A program made the translations under genes and the position numbers. From contig NZ_JAUXOY010000012.1 of assembly GCF_030684185.1 (NCBI RefSeq), positions 1 through 64,000 on the forward strand: a stretch of 64,000 nt of DNA, given 5' to 3'. Positions 35,654-48,802 of the stretch are shown here, one piece after another. Origin of the DNA: Methylotenera sp. GTDB lineage: Bacteria > Pseudomonadota > Gammaproteobacteria > Burkholderiales > Methylophilaceae. Position 1 is the first letter of the stretch. Every line of letters begins with the position of its first letter. The notes under the pieces were generated by a model. That model was not told the DNA's origin and did not search any database. It saw nothing but the letters and a program-made list of their open reading frames with translations.

Positions 35654-36538
35654 ATGACACAAGAAAACACTGCAGGCACACGTTTTCGCGCTGCCCTAAG
35701 CGCTGAGAAACCGCTACAAATTATCGGTGCAATCAATGCATATCATGCAATGCTCGCCACCCAAAGCGGCTTCAAAGCGCTTTATTTATCTGGTGGCGGC
35801 GTGGCTGCCGGCTCGCTTGGCTTGCCGGATTTAGGCATTTCAACACTTGAAGATGTATTGATTGATGTTCGCAGAATTACTGATGCGGTCGACACCCCTT
35901 TACTTGTAGACATTGATACAGGCTGGGGCGGCGCTTTTAATATCGCACGCAGTGTAAAAAGCATTGCAAAAGCCGGTGCAGCCGCGGTGCATATTGAGGA
36001 CCAAGTTTCGGCTAAACGTTGCGGCCATCGCCCAAACAAAGCGATTGTCAGTTTAGACGAAATGGTAGACCGCGTAAAAGCTGCTGTAGATGCAAAACCA
36101 TATGATGATTTTGTGGTGATGGCGCGTACTGATGCCTTAGCGGTTGAAGGCTTGCAATCTGCCATTGATCGCGCTTGTGCCTGTGTAGAAGCAGGGGCCG
36201 ACATGATTTTTCCCGAGGCGATAACTGAATTGAGTATGTATAAACAATTTGCCGCCGCCGTAAAAGTACCTGTGCTTGCCAACATTACCGAATTTGGCAG
36301 CACGCCATTATTTACCGTTGATGAGCTACGCGCGGCAGATGTCAGCATGGTGCTATACCCACTCTCTGCATTTCGGGCCATGAACCAAGCTGCACTTAAA
36401 GTCTATCAAGCTGTTAAACATGACGGCACTCAGCAAAATGTAATTGGCCTGATGCAAACGCGCGCCGATTTGTATGAACACTTGGGCTACCATGCCTTCG
36501 AACAAAAGCTCGATGAATTATTTAAAGGAGAAAAGTAG
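35654..36538 (+). CDS. prpB: 2-methylisocitrate lyase
   Basis: Cleaves 2-methylisocitrate to pyruvate and succinate, the last step of the methylcitrate cycle. The 294 residues match the PrpB/PEP mutase family. The active-site loop KRCGH has Cys123, the same position as in E. coli PrpB. Metal-binding segments VDIDTGWGG and HIEDQV are present. The prpB-prpC gap is two bases. Confidence 0.96.
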   Translation: MTQENTAGTRFRAALSAEKPLQIIGAINAYHAMLATQSGFKALYLSGGGVAAGSLGLPDLGISTLEDVLIDVRRITDAVDTPLLVDIDTGWGGAFNIARSVKSIAKAGAAAVHIEDQVSAKRCGHRPNKAIVSLDEMVDRVKAAVDAKPYDDFVVMARTDALAVEGLQSAIDRACACVEAGADMIFPEAITELSMYKQFAAAVKVPVLANITEFGSTPLFTVDELRAADVSMVLYPLSAFRAMNQAALKVYQAVKHDGTQQNVIGLMQTRADLYEHLGYHAFEQKLDELFKGEK

Positions 36539-36540
36539 CA

Positions 36541-37716
36541 ATGTCCGCAACTACTCAAGCACCTACTCAAGCAATTGGCACAGAAACGCCTAAAAAGAAA
36601 AAAGGCGTTGCGCTTGCTGGCGTTTCAGCAGGCACAACCTCAATTTGTACGGTAGGTCATACCGGCAACGATTTGCATTATCGCGGTTACGATATTATAG
36701 AACTCGCTAAACATGCCACATTCGAAGAAGTTGCCTATTTGCTGATTCATGGAGAATTGCCGAACAAAACACAACTGACCGCTTACCACGCGAAGCTGAA
36801 AAAATTACGCGACTTACCCATCGCGCTAAAAAATGTACTGGAACAAATTCCAAAAAATACGCACCCGATGGATGTGATGCGAACTGGCTGTGCCATGTTG
36901 GGCACTTTAGAGCCTGAAACGGCAGATCGTAACACGCAAGCCGCGCAAGATTTAGGTGACCGATTGATTTCTTGCTTTGGCTCAATTTTACTGTACTGGT
37001 ATCACTTTAGTCACAATGGTAAGCGCGTCAATTTAGAAACAGACGATGATAGTATCGCCGCACATTTTTTACACGTATTACACAGCAAAGCACCCAGCCA
37101 ATTGCATATTGATGCAATGAACACTTCACTGGTGTTGTACGCAGAGCATGAATTCAATGCTTCTACATTTACCGCTCGAGTTATTGCTGGCACGCTATCA
37201 GACATGTATTCATGCATCACAGGTGCAATTGGCGCATTACGTGGCGCTAAACATGGCGGTGCAAATGAAGCCGCGATGGAAATCATAGAACGCTACAAAA
37301 ATGCCGATGAAGCCGAGGCAGACATTTTAGAGCGTATGGCACGTAAAGAAATCATCATTGGTTTTGGACATCCAGTCTACACCATTGCCGACCCTAGAAA
37401 TGAGTCAATAAAAGAAGTTAGCCGCAAGTTATGTGAAAATAGCGGCAATATGACGCTATTTAATGTTTCATCTCGCATTGAAGAAGTGATGTGGCGCGAG
37501 AAAAAAATGTTCCCTAACCTGGATTGGTACAGCGCCTCCAGTTATCACATGATGGGCATTCCTACCGGCATGTTCACGCCAATATTCGTGATTTCCCGCA
37601 CGACTGGATGGGTAGCACATGTCGTCGAGCAGCGTATTGACAACAAAATTATTCGCCCAAATGCGGAGTATATCGGCCCAGATAATCGTCCCTACGTATC
37701 TTTAGAGAAACGTTAA
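36541..37716 (+). CDS. prpC: 2-methylcitrate synthase
   Basis: Condenses propionyl-CoA with oxaloacetate. The 391-residue short (type II-like) citrate synthase has PrpC marks such as [17 protein letters not shown] and [15 protein letters not shown]; catalytic His residues lie in these segments, and the Asp is near the [14 protein letters not shown] region. An N-terminal extension of about 25 residues is Lys-rich ([19 protein letters not shown]). GGAG lies upstream. The prpBCD order matches known clusters. Confidence 0.95.
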   Translation: MSATTQAPTQAIGTETPKKKKGVALAGVSAGTTSICTVGHTGNDLHYRGYDIIELAKHATFEEVAYLLIHGELPNKTQLTAYHAKLKKLRDLPIALKNVLEQIPKNTHPMDVMRTGCAMLGTLEPETADRNTQAAQDLGDRLISCFGSILLYWYHFSHNGKRVNLETDDDSIAAHFLHVLHSKAPSQLHIDAMNTSLVLYAEHEFNASTFTARVIAGTLSDMYSCITGAIGALRGAKHGGANEAAMEIIERYKNADEAEADILERMARKEIIIGFGHPVYTIADPRNESIKEVSRKLCENSGNMTLFNVSSRIEEVMWREKKMFPNLDWYSASSYHMMGIPTGMFTPIFVISRTTGWVAHVVEQRIDNKIIRPNAEYIGPDNRPYVSLEKR

Positions 37717-37749
37717 TTTTCAAAATAATTCAATTAAAGAAAGCTCTGA

Positions 37750-39210
37750 ATGTCATCTCACATTTCCAACGTACGCCCCACCCCAGACCAAGTCATTGTC
37801 GACATAGCAAACTATGTGGCTGATTACGAAATAAAATCCGAAGAAGCATTTGACACTGCCCGTAACTGCTTAATGGATACATTAGGTTGCGGTTTTGAAG
37901 CTCTGGACTACCCAGCCTGCACCAAATTATTAGGCCCGGTGATTGCTGGTACAGTAGTGCCGAACGGTGCAAAAGTACCTGGCACTTCATACCAATTAGA
38001 CCCGATTTTGGCAGCTTTTAATATCGGTGCAATGATACGCTGGTTAGACTTTAACGATACTTGGCTGGCGGCCGAATGGGGTCATCCCTCTGACAATTTG
38101 GGTGGCATTTTGGCAACTGCCGACTACCTTTCACGCAAGAATGTAGCTGAAGGAAAAGCGCCATTGACCATGAAGGATGTTCTCACCGCCATGATTAAAG
38201 CACACGAGATTCAAGGTGTGTTAGCGCTGGAAAACAGTTTCAACCGCGTAGGATTAGACCACGTCATTTTAGTTAAAATCGCATCAACAGCGGTGGTGAC
38301 TAAATTACTAGGCGGCAATAAAGAAGATATCATCAATGCCGTTTCTAACGCGTTTGTAGACGGCCAAAGCTTGCGCACTTATCGCCATTCACCTAATACC
38401 GGCTCGCGTAAGTCATGGGCAGCAGGTGACGCAACAAGTCGTGCGGTACGTTTAGCATGGATGACCATGCAAGGTGAAATGGGTTACCCATCCGCACTCA
38501 CCGCAAAAACATGGGGCTTCTACGATGTGTTATTTAAAGGCAATGCGTTTAAATTTCAGCGCGGATACGGTTCTTACGTAATGGAGCAAATATTATTTAA
38601 AATCTCTTTCCCAGCTGAGTTTCATGCGCAAACCGCTGTAGAGTGCGCGATTCAATTGAATGCACAAATCGGCAATAAACTACAAACACTAGAACAAATC
38701 TCACAAATCGATAAAATCGTCATCACGACACATGAATCAGCAATCCGTATTATCGACAAAACCGGTCCGCTAGATAACCCAGCTGACCGCGACCATTGCA
38801 TTCAATACATGGCAGCGATTGGCTTGTTAAAAGGCAATTTAACCGCACAGGATTATGAAGATGCAGCAGCCGCTGACCCACGCATTGATGCGCTTCGCGA
38901 AAAAATGGTGTGTATTGAAAAGGCTGAATATTCAGCTGATTACCTGAATCCAGAAAAACGCTCGATTGCCAATGCGATTCAAGTGTTCTTTAAAGAAGGC
39001 TCAACATCAGAAAACATCGCCGTAGAATACCCTATCGGTCACCGCCGCCGCCGCAGTCAAGGCATACCAGAACTCGTAAAAAAATTCCAAGTAAATTTAG
39101 CACGCCGTTTTGATGCTAAAAAACAAGCGGATATTTTAGCTTTGTGTCTAAACCAAACTAAATTAGAAGCGACTTCTGTGAATACCTTTGTAGATATGTT
39201 GGTAGCTTAG
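37750..39210 (+). CDS. prpD: 2-methylcitrate dehydratase
   Basis: Dehydrates 2-methylcitrate to 2-methyl-cis-aconitate, which AcnB can rehydrate. The 486 residues match PrpD of the MmgE/PrpD family, with [40 protein letters not shown] and SFVDGQSL-like [20 protein letters not shown]. It is the last gene of the rightward operon; a repeat lies three bases beyond the stop. Presence of PrpD rather than AcnD/PrpF indicates the E. coli-type route. Confidence 0.96.
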   Translation: MSSHISNVRPTPDQVIVDIANYVADYEIKSEEAFDTARNCLMDTLGCGFEALDYPACTKLLGPVIAGTVVPNGAKVPGTSYQLDPILAAFNIGAMIRWLDFNDTWLAAEWGHPSDNLGGILATADYLSRKNVAEGKAPLTMKDVLTAMIKAHEIQGVLALENSFNRVGLDHVILVKIASTAVVTKLLGGNKEDIINAVSNAFVDGQSLRTYRHSPNTGSRKSWAAGDATSRAVRLAWMTMQGEMGYPSALTAKTWGFYDVLFKGNAFKFQRGYGSYVMEQILFKISFPAEFHAQTAVECAIQLNAQIGNKLQTLEQISQIDKIVITTHESAIRIIDKTGPLDNPADRDHCIQYMAAIGLLKGNLTAQDYEDAAAADPRIDALREKMVCIEKAEYSADYLNPEKRSIANAIQVFFKEGSTSENIAVEYPIGHRRRRSQGIPELVKKFQVNLARRFDAKKQADILALCLNQTKLEATSVNTFVDMLVA

Positions 39211-39213
39211 CTT

Positions 39214-39300
39214 GTAGGGTGTGCAAATGTTTTCTTGCACACCACGTTTAAAAATGGTGATTGAATCGGTGGGCAAATAAAATCATTTTGCCCACCCTAC
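39214..39300. repeat. REPIN-like composite repeat after prpD
   Basis: Outer GTAGGGTG (39214-39221) and CACCCTAC (39293-39300) are inverted. Inside are two hairpins, GTGTGCAA/TTGCACAC (from about 39220) and GTGGGCAA/TTGCCCAC (39269-39276 with 39288-39295). Two REP-like hairpins in opposite orientation form a REPIN. The related single hairpin at 40117-40148 shares the sequence. The first hairpin may also terminate the prp operon. Confidence 0.7.
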
Positions 39301-39357
39301 GCTTGCTCAAAAACCTCTTCGTTCAGAGCATTTTAATAACCAGCAATACATTCAAGC

Positions 39358-39882
39358 TCATGCCGCATTGACATCTTTAACGTTACCAACCGAAATTTGG
39401 ATAACTTCCCGAGCGATTGCTGTTTCCTGTTTTGTTCGCGTTTCAGCCACCAACACGGCTTGACCGTTCGTGATGGCGTCTCGGATTAAATCCGAAAACC
39501 ATCCTTCTTTATTTTCAGAACTGACTTTGGAGCCAACCGTTGCCCCAGCTAATCCACCCAAGCTGGCGCCCCATCCCAGCAGCGCTAAGGGAGCAAGTAG
39601 CGGGCTGGCAACGAAAAGACTGACATTTGCCGCAATAAGTGCCACTCCCGCAAGCCCGCCGATTCCAGTTCCGACTGCAGTACCAATTGCACCGTCTACA
39701 ACCATATCTTTCAGAACTTCATTACTTCTTGTTTCTTGCGTGGCTATAGGTAGCTCCGAACCTGTATCAAAAATCTGCAATCGTTCTTTCAGCAGACCTT
39801 TTTCGATAAGACTAGAAAATGCGCTTTGGGCCTCTTCGCGATTAGCAAAAATGCCTGATACGTGATGGCGATATTCGTTCAT
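39358..39882 (-). CDS. YflT-like stress protein with glycine-zipper segment
   Basis: The 174 residues comprise an N-terminal alpha/beta domain (about 1-60, HHVSGIFANREEAQSAFSSL) like general stress protein 17M/YflT, then a hydrophobic Gly/Ala-rich region of two helices (about 65-125, GAIGTAVGTGIGGLAGVAL), then a soluble tail with TRTKQETAIAREVI. AAAGGAGAA lies upstream of ATG 39882. Function is unknown; a stress or membrane-associated role is inferred from the family. Confidence 0.7.
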   Translation of the reverse strand: MNEYRHHVSGIFANREEAQSAFSSLIEKGLLKERLQIFDTGSELPIATQETRSNEVLKDMVVDGAIGTAVGTGIGGLAGVALIAANVSLFVASPLLAPLALLGWGASLGGLAGATVGSKVSSENKEGWFSDLIRDAITNGQAVLVAETRTKQETAIAREVIQISVGNVKDVNAA

Positions 39883-40116
39883 GATATTTCTCCTTTGTAT
39901 GCCCTACTAAAAAATTTATTTTTAATTCTATCCGGCATGATCTTAGGCGTCTGTGCGCTGAAACTCATAAGAGATGAATGAACCGATATCTCCCATTAGC
40001 CTGAATTAACAATATCGACAATTAACGCAAGCCATTGATTTGTAATTATTTTATAAAGTTCATAGACTATTTCCAGCTACAATAGGTTAAACATCCTATG
40101 GCGACCGAGGTAATTG

Positions 40117-40148
40117 GTGTGCAAATAAAAGCTTTTTGCACACCCTAC
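40117..40148. repeat. REP-like single hairpin
   Basis: GTGTGCAA (40117-40124) pairs with TTGCACAC (40136-40143), followed by CCTAC. It is the same family as the composite repeat at 39214-39300. The remaining 39883-40199 gap shows no gene and should hold promoters for purB and the stress protein. Confidence 0.65.
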
Positions 40149-40175
40149 GTCTAGGGTAAAATAATGACTTACTAA

Positions 40176-41570
<1,395 letters not shown>

Positions 41571-41617
41571 TTCAATGGCCGCGCTCACAAAGGCAGGCAG
41601 ATAAAGGTAGCTTACAG

Positions 41618-43354
41618 TTGAAAAAACTCCTTTTAACCTGTTTATTGCTGCTATTTTGGACTCTGCCAGTACTGGCAGATTCAGCGCAATATCAGGTTGA
41701 AATAGAAGCCCCGACAGAGCTCAAGGAATTACTGCAAAAACATTTAGATATGGTCAAATGGCGCGATAATCCGCGCATGAACCCTGCCGAGTGGCAACGG
41801 CTATATTTACTAGCCCCTCAAAATATCAAAAATCTAGTAGCCACTGAAGGGTATTTTTCACCAAAAATCAGCCCTTCACTAGAAAATCAAAATGGCATTT
41901 TCACTGCCAAATTCACGGTTGATTCAGGCTCGCCAGTTTTAATCAGCAACGTAAACCTCAAGTTTACGGGTGACATCAATCAGCAGCAAATAGACGATAA
42001 AACCAGCATTCCAAAACTACGTGATGCATGGCTGTTAAAAACTGGCGAGCCGTTTCGGCAAGATGATTGGGATCAAGCCAAACGAAAACTATTAACCACC
42101 TTGTTGGTCGAGCGCTTTCCGAACGCGACGATTAGCAACAGCAGGGCAGAAGTAAATCTTGAGAATCAAACCGTTGCGCTGACCGTTGAGATTGATAGCG
42201 GCTCAGTGATTACGTTCGGGGAAACCACCATCGAAGGTTTAGAGCGCTACCCTGCCCGCGTTGTAGAAAATCTGAATCCAATCAAGCCGTCTAGCATTTA
42301 CAACCAATCTGACTTACTCACGTTTCAGGCGCGTTTGCAGGAAAGCGGCTATTTTCAGAGTGTAGCCGTGTCAGCAGACACGCAACTTGCCGATAGCAAT
42401 ATTGCGCCAATTAAAGTCACTGTCGTAGAAAATAGAAGTGTCAAAATGGGCATTGGCGCAGGCTACAGCACCAATACTGGGGCCCGCACTCAGTTGACTT
42501 ATGATGACCTGAATATACTGGATCGCGGCTGGCGGCTCATCAGCAGCTTAAAACTTGAGCAAAAAGCACAATCAATTGGCGGGGAAATCAAACTGCCAGT
42601 CACAAGTAAAGGTTATCGGGATAGCTTCAACGCGAGCCTGAACCGCAGCGCGATTGAAGGCCAAACCCTGACAACCAGTCAAGTAGGGGTGAAGCGCGCT
42701 TGGGGTCCACGAAAACGTGAGCAATATATCGGGTCGAGCTACTTAGTAGAGCAACAGGATGTGGATGGTGGTGAGTCCACCACTAAAAAAGTGGGAGTGC
42801 TATCTTATGGCATTACACTCCGCCACACTGATAACGAACTTTCACCCACCCGCGGCTACTTGTTTAATGCACAGTTCTCCGGCGCGCCACTTGATGCACT
42901 TTCTGATGGTAAGTTTTTGCAGAGCTATTTTAAAACCCAAGCCTATTACCCTATTACACTTAGTACGCAATTGATTGGCCGTGCTGAATTCGGTATGGTG
43001 AATGGTAAAAATGGTGCGCCAGAAGCCTTTCTATTCCGTGCTGGTGGTGATCAGTCCGTTCGCGGTTATGCTTTTCAAAGTCTAGGGATTAACGAAGGCG
43101 ATGCCATCGTTGGCGGCCGTTATTTGGCAACGGGTAGCGTAGAAGTTATACAGTGGCTGACTAACCAATGGGGCGCCGCCGCTTTTGTCGATTTTGGCAA
43201 TGCGGCAAACCGCATACAGGATTTAGACCCGGTGTATGGCTATGGCTTAGGCGCGCGCTGGAAAAGCCCGATAGGTCCAATTGGCGCCGACATTGCCTAT
43301 GGTGAAGCTACCAGTAAATATCGGCTGCATTTCAATATCGGGGTAGCTTTCTGA
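41618..43354 (+). CDS. tamA: TamA outer-membrane translocation protein
   Basis: Omp85-family barrel that works with TamB in outer-membrane lipid/protein transport. The 578 residues start at TTG 41618 with AAAGG upstream and a signal peptide (KKLLLTCLLLLFWTLPVLA); no nearby ATG is suitable. Three POTRA-like domains span about 25-265, then a 16-strand barrel with RGYAFQSLGINEGD-type motif and a terminal Phe-containing strand (RLHFNIGVAF). The stop overlaps the tamB ATG by one base. Confidence 0.93.
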   Translation: MKKLLLTCLLLLFWTLPVLADSAQYQVEIEAPTELKELLQKHLDMVKWRDNPRMNPAEWQRLYLLAPQNIKNLVATEGYFSPKISPSLENQNGIFTAKFTVDSGSPVLISNVNLKFTGDINQQQIDDKTSIPKLRDAWLLKTGEPFRQDDWDQAKRKLLTTLLVERFPNATISNSRAEVNLENQTVALTVEIDSGSVITFGETTIEGLERYPARVVENLNPIKPSSIYNQSDLLTFQARLQESGYFQSVAVSADTQLADSNIAPIKVTVVENRSVKMGIGAGYSTNTGARTQLTYDDLNILDRGWRLISSLKLEQKAQSIGGEIKLPVTSKGYRDSFNASLNRSAIEGQTLTTSQVGVKRAWGPRKREQYIGSSYLVEQQDVDGGESTTKKVGVLSYGITLRHTDNELSPTRGYLFNAQFSGAPLDALSDGKFLQSYFKTQAYYPITLSTQLIGRAEFGMVNGKNGAPEAFLFRAGGDQSVRGYAFQSLGINEGDAIVGGRYLATGSVEVIQWLTNQWGAAAFVDFGNAANRIQDLDPVYGYGLGARWKSPIGPIGADIAYGEATSKYRLHFNIGVAF

Positions 43355-46300
43355 TGCTGCGCCGCCACTTTGTTTATTTTCTGTTTGGCTTTGTGCTGCT
43401 GGCATTTACACCAGCGCGCGGAGAAATGTCGATTAGTGCCAATGCCAGCCTTGATACGTTTAACTACGAGCTTGATAACATCCACCTGAAACTTGAAAAA
43501 CTGGATGCCCGCTGGCAGTTTTCGCCATTTGGCGAAGGTAGGTTGCTTGTCGAGAAAATGCGCGCAAATCGCCTCATTGTTACAATTGGTGATAGCTCTA
43601 AAAATGCTAAGGATAAAGGTCTTCCTGAACGCATCAAACCACCCTTCCCCATTAAAATTCAACAAGCAGAAGTTGCCGAAGTGGTGATTATCAGTGGCGG
43701 TGAAAGCCATATTTTAAGCAATGTGAAATTTAATCTTGAAGCCGACGCAAAATCTATCAAGCTGAACTCCCTGCGCGCCGCTACACCTTGGGGCGAAGCG
43801 GCAACAACGCTGCAAATGAGCACCGCAAAACCGTTTCCCCTGACTGGCAGGGTTGTACTAAAAAAAGCTGATGGCAATACACCTTATGATGTCAAAGTGC
43901 AGCTTTCAGGTGACCTGAAAACCTTGCATTTTGACAGTGCAGGCGCGCTGGCAAAGCAGAACGGGCTATTAGCAATATTGCAAAGTAATCAGGAGGGTGT
44001 GGCACCCGTTGCCAGTTTTATTGCCAATGGCCAGTTAGGCTTGGTGGATGATTACCCGCTGTCTGCTAATATCAAAATCAACGAACTTCAGCCTGAGCGC
44101 CTTGGTAACTACCCAGCCGCAAAACTCAACTTTGACGTTAATGCTCAAGGCAAGCTGCTGCCTAAGTTACAAACAAGCCTGCAATTCGTGGCGCTAGATA
44201 GCCAATGGCAAGGCCAAGCCATTCAAAGTGCTGGCAAGATGCTTATTGAAGGTGCTGAAATCCAAGGCACTAAAGTTCTAGACACTAAAGTCCAGGGCAC
44301 TAAAGTCCAGGGCACAATTATCCGTAATATCGACTTTCAGGCCAGCATCGCCGACAATAACATCAAGGCCAAAGGAAGCCTTGGCCAGCCTGATAGCCGC
44401 CTTGAATGGCAGGCAGATTTAGCTGACCTGAGCAAATTTGGGGCGGAATATTCTGGCAACGCAAAGGCTAACGGCACATTAACAGGTTCTTTTGAGAACC
44501 TGGCCCTGCAATTTAAATTACTGGCACAAAATTTGAGCCTGCCAGGCGGCTTTAAAGCTGACAAACTGGAAGGACAGGCAGTCGTGATGTCTGATGAAAA
44601 TGGCAAGGTAGAAGGTGAATTCAAAGCCAGCAATTTGCAATACGGCCAACATACTCTGGCAGATGGAAGCATGACTTTACAAGGCACTCGCGCAAATCAT
44701 CAGCTTAAAATGACGGCCCAAGGTCAGGAGTTTAAATTTGAAAGCATGTTGCAAGGCGGATTAACAGGAACAAATGATTGGCTAGGCGTATTGCAGCATC
44801 TTACTTTTAATGGAAATGCACTCATCAAACTTACCGCACCAGCACCACTTATACTTAGTACTAAAGGTGCGACACTAGAAAAAGCCAGCTTACAGCTCAC
44901 TAAAGGTCGCGTGTTTATCGACCTTTTAAAGATAGGCTCAGATGGGTTTGCAAGCAAAGGCCATGCAGACCAAATTGCGCTGGAAGATTTACCAGCTGGA
45001 TTATTTAGCTTACCTTCAACCCTGCAAGGCAACCCCATATTTTCAGGAAAATGGGATATTAGCGCCTCAGATAGCCTAAACGGTAACCTTAGCTTTTGGC
45101 GAGAATCTGGCGATTTCACAATGACTGCGGCTGATGGCACGACAAAACCACTTGGGCTGCAGGAAGTAAAACTGGATGCGGAATTATTAAACAACCATGC
45201 CACGGTCAAGGCAAAGCTTAACGGACAGAACGTTGGCAATTTAGATGCCAACTTAACCACCACCTTTACCAAGGTCGATTCTGGCTATGCCTTACTCGCC
45301 AGCGCACCGCTAACCTTGGACGGCACAGCTCTACTCCACACACTAGCATGGTTACCATTACCATCTTCACTGATGGATGCCAGCTTTGATGGTGCGCTGA
45401 ATATATCAGTTGCTGCCAATGGCACGCTTGGCGCGCCCAATTTAAGCGGCAATGTTAATGGCAAGAATTTGCAATTTTCACTGCCCACAGAAGGTGTCAA
45501 TTTTAGCCATGGCATTCTTGAGGCGAGCTTTGAAAATGACCAGCTACTCATCAAAAAAGCGTCATGGCAAGGTGGCGAAGGTCATTTAAATGCCACGGGT
45601 TCGCTGTTGCTGAATAAAGGTAAACCCGCAATTGATCTGGACTGGACTGCGGAAAAGTTCACCGCAATCTCCCGTGCGGATCGCTTGTTAACCTTAAATG
45701 GCGCGGGCAAAACCACGTTAGCAAATGACATGCTGACCATTTCAGGTAGCTTTACCGTTGTGAAAGGCTTGGTTGAACTTGCTGATGAAGACACGCCTGC
45801 ACTTGGTGATGATGTCGTGATATTAGGCCAAACCGAGTATATTCCAGAGTCGGCGCTCAGGATTCTACTTAATGGCTTACACATTGACCTGGGCAAAGAG
45901 TTTATTCTACGCGGCCGAGGACTTGATGCCGAACTGACTGGCGCCCTTACCTTAACGGGTTTAACCCAGTATCGGCCGCACACAGAAGGTGTCATTCAGG
46001 TTAAAAAAGGCACCTATATGGCCTATGGCCAAGTGCTCACTATAGAGCGAGGCGTTATCAACTTTAACGGTACTGTAGATAACCCAGGCGTAAACATACG
46101 CGCCATGCGTAACAGCAAACCAGTTAATGCGGGTATTGAAATTACCGGCACGGCTTTCCTGCCCATCACCAAGCTGGTTTCTGACCCAAATGTGACCGAT
46201 AGCGAAAAGCTATCATGGCTGGTGCTCGGCCATGGCATGGATCAAACCACCAAGAATGATTATGGCTTACTGTCGTTAGCTGCCGGCGTATTATTATCAC

Positions 46301-46566
46301 AAGGGCAATCGGTGCCGTTGCAAACTCAACTTGCCCGCGCGGCCGGGCTGGATGAATTTAGTTTCGCTGGCGGTGACGCGACAAACGCTTCAGTTGTATT
46401 TGGCAAACGTCTTACCTCCAGACTTTATTTGAGTTACCAAAAAAGCATCAGCGGATTACTGGATGTCGCCAGACTCACTTTTAACATGACATCACGTTGG
46501 TCATTGCGCGCTGAAGCAGGCACAGAAAGTGCGGTAGATGTGCTGTATACTTTTAGCTTCAAATAA
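43354..46566 (+). CDS. tamB: TamB translocation/assembly module
   Basis: Long periplasm-spanning AsmA-like protein anchored in the inner membrane. The 1070 residues have an N-terminal signal anchor (YFLFGFVLLAFTPARG), a long beta-rich taco-like middle, and the C-terminal DUF490 domain (about 760-1070) with YPHTEGVIQVKKGTY-like RPHTEGVIQVKKGTY, VNIRAMRNSKP and FGKRLTSRLYLSYQKS. It is shorter than E. coli TamB, about 1260 residues. An in-frame 15-base repeat lies near residue 305. It is translationally coupled to tamA. Confidence 0.93.
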   Translation: MLRRHFVYFLFGFVLLAFTPARGEMSISANASLDTFNYELDNIHLKLEKLDARWQFSPFGEGRLLVEKMRANRLIVTIGDSSKNAKDKGLPERIKPPFPIKIQQAEVAEVVIISGGESHILSNVKFNLEADAKSIKLNSLRAATPWGEAATTLQMSTAKPFPLTGRVVLKKADGNTPYDVKVQLSGDLKTLHFDSAGALAKQNGLLAILQSNQEGVAPVASFIANGQLGLVDDYPLSANIKINELQPERLGNYPAAKLNFDVNAQGKLLPKLQTSLQFVALDSQWQGQAIQSAGKMLIEGAEIQGTKVLDTKVQGTKVQGTIIRNIDFQASIADNNIKAKGSLGQPDSRLEWQADLADLSKFGAEYSGNAKANGTLTGSFENLALQFKLLAQNLSLPGGFKADKLEGQAVVMSDENGKVEGEFKASNLQYGQHTLADGSMTLQGTRANHQLKMTAQGQEFKFESMLQGGLTGTNDWLGVLQHLTFNGNALIKLTAPAPLILSTKGATLEKASLQLTKGRVFIDLLKIGSDGFASKGHADQIALEDLPAGLFSLPSTLQGNPIFSGKWDISASDSLNGNLSFWRESGDFTMTAADGTTKPLGLQEVKLDAELLNNHATVKAKLNGQNVGNLDANLTTTFTKVDSGYALLASAPLTLDGTALLHTLAWLPLPSSLMDASFDGALNISVAANGTLGAPNLSGNVNGKNLQFSLPTEGVNFSHGILEASFENDQLLIKKASWQGGEGHLNATGSLLLNKGKPAIDLDWTAEKFTAISRADRLLTLNGAGKTTLANDMLTISGSFTVVKGLVELADEDTPALGDDVVILGQTEYIPESALRILLNGLHIDLGKEFILRGRGLDAELTGALTLTGLTQYRPHTEGVIQVKKGTYMAYGQVLTIERGVINFNGTVDNPGVNIRAMRNSKPVNAGIEITGTAFLPITKLVSDPNVTDSEKLSWLVLGHGMDQTTKNDYGLLSLAAGVLLSQGQSVPLQTQLARAAGLDEFSFAGGDATNASVVFGKRLTSRLYLSYQKSISGLLDVARLTFNMTSRWSLRAEAGTESAVDVLYTFSFK
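44266..44310. repeat. In-frame 15-bp minisatellite in tamB
   Basis: Three tandem 15-base units (44266-44280, 44281-44295, 44296-44310), consensus GGCACTAAAGTCCAG, encode GTKVL, DTKVQ and GTKVQ. Copy changes would lengthen the protein by five residues without a frameshift. Confidence 0.8.
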
Positions 46567-46589
46567 CCATTTGAACACAAATAAACCAG

Positions 46590-48019
<1,430 letters not shown>

Positions 48020-48046
48020 AACAAGCACTTAAAAAGAGACCAAATA

Positions 48047-48802
48047 GTGAGCTTAGCCAAAGAGGCATTACAATTTTTACGCACGACACAAAGTGGTGTT
48101 CTTTCAACGTATTCAGCAAAATTTCCTGGTTATCCTTTTGGCTCTGTTGCGCCTTTTGTTTTGGATCATAGCGGTCAGCCTGTTATTTTAATAAGCAGCA
48201 TCGCTGAACACACGCAAAACATCATAGCAAACCCTAAAGTGTCATTGCTGGTTTTTGCTGGTAATGACGATTTACAAGCCAGCGCACGCCTGACTATTAT
48301 TGGTGAAGTAAAACAAATTGGTAAAGAAGATATAGATTTACGCACACGTTATTTGCGCTACCTACCGCAAGCTGCCAGCTATTTTGATATGCACGACTTT
48401 AATTTTTATCGTATTGAAATCGCGCAGGTGCGCTACATTGCCGGCTTTGGCAGAATGGGCTGGATTTCCAGGGAAAAGCTTTCTAGTGATGGTCTCTCAG
48501 GTAATAAGCTTTCGGATGGCAACCCTGTTGACAACTCGCAACTCGCAGCCCAGGAAACTTCTATTATCGAACATATGAATGCTGACCATCTTCATAGCCT
48601 CATCGCGTATAGCAAACACTTTCATGGCATTAATCCTGAGCACGCCGAAATGCTGGGGATTGATAGTGATGGTTTTGATGCCAAAGTGACTATTAGCAAT
48701 GGGCAAACGCAAATTTTACGCTTCAATTTTGACCAACCGATTCATGACGCGCAGTCAGCCAGAGCAGCATTAGTCAGCATGTCGAAAGCGGCAAATCCAT
48801 GA
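48047..48802 (+). CDS. HugZ-like pyridoxamine-phosphate-oxidase-fold protein (DUF2470)
   Basis: The 251 residues start at GTG 48047 with AGAGA upstream. The N-terminal split-barrel domain (about 5-150; TTQSGVLSTYSAKFPGYPFG, YRIEIAQVRYIAGFGRMGWI) is followed by a DUF2470 domain (about 170-245; IIEHMNADHLHSLIAYSKHF). Similar proteins bind heme or act in heme use, so HugZ-like fits, but the substrate is not proven here. The next gene overlaps its stop. Confidence 0.82.
   Translation: MSLAKEALQFLRTTQSGVLSTYSAKFPGYPFGSVAPFVLDHSGQPVILISSIAEHTQNIIANPKVSLLVFAGNDDLQASARLTIIGEVKQIGKEDIDLRTRYLRYLPQAASYFDMHDFNFYRIEIAQVRYIAGFGRMGWISREKLSSDGLSGNKLSDGNPVDNSQLAAQETSIIEHMNADHLHSLIAYSKHFHGINPEHAEMLGIDSDGFDAKVTISNGQTQILRFNFDQPIHDAQSARAALVSMSKAANP

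Noticed and set aside
39214-39300. CRISPR-like repeat
   Set aside because: The repeated hairpins are inverted, not direct, with no regular spacers; a REPIN explains them.
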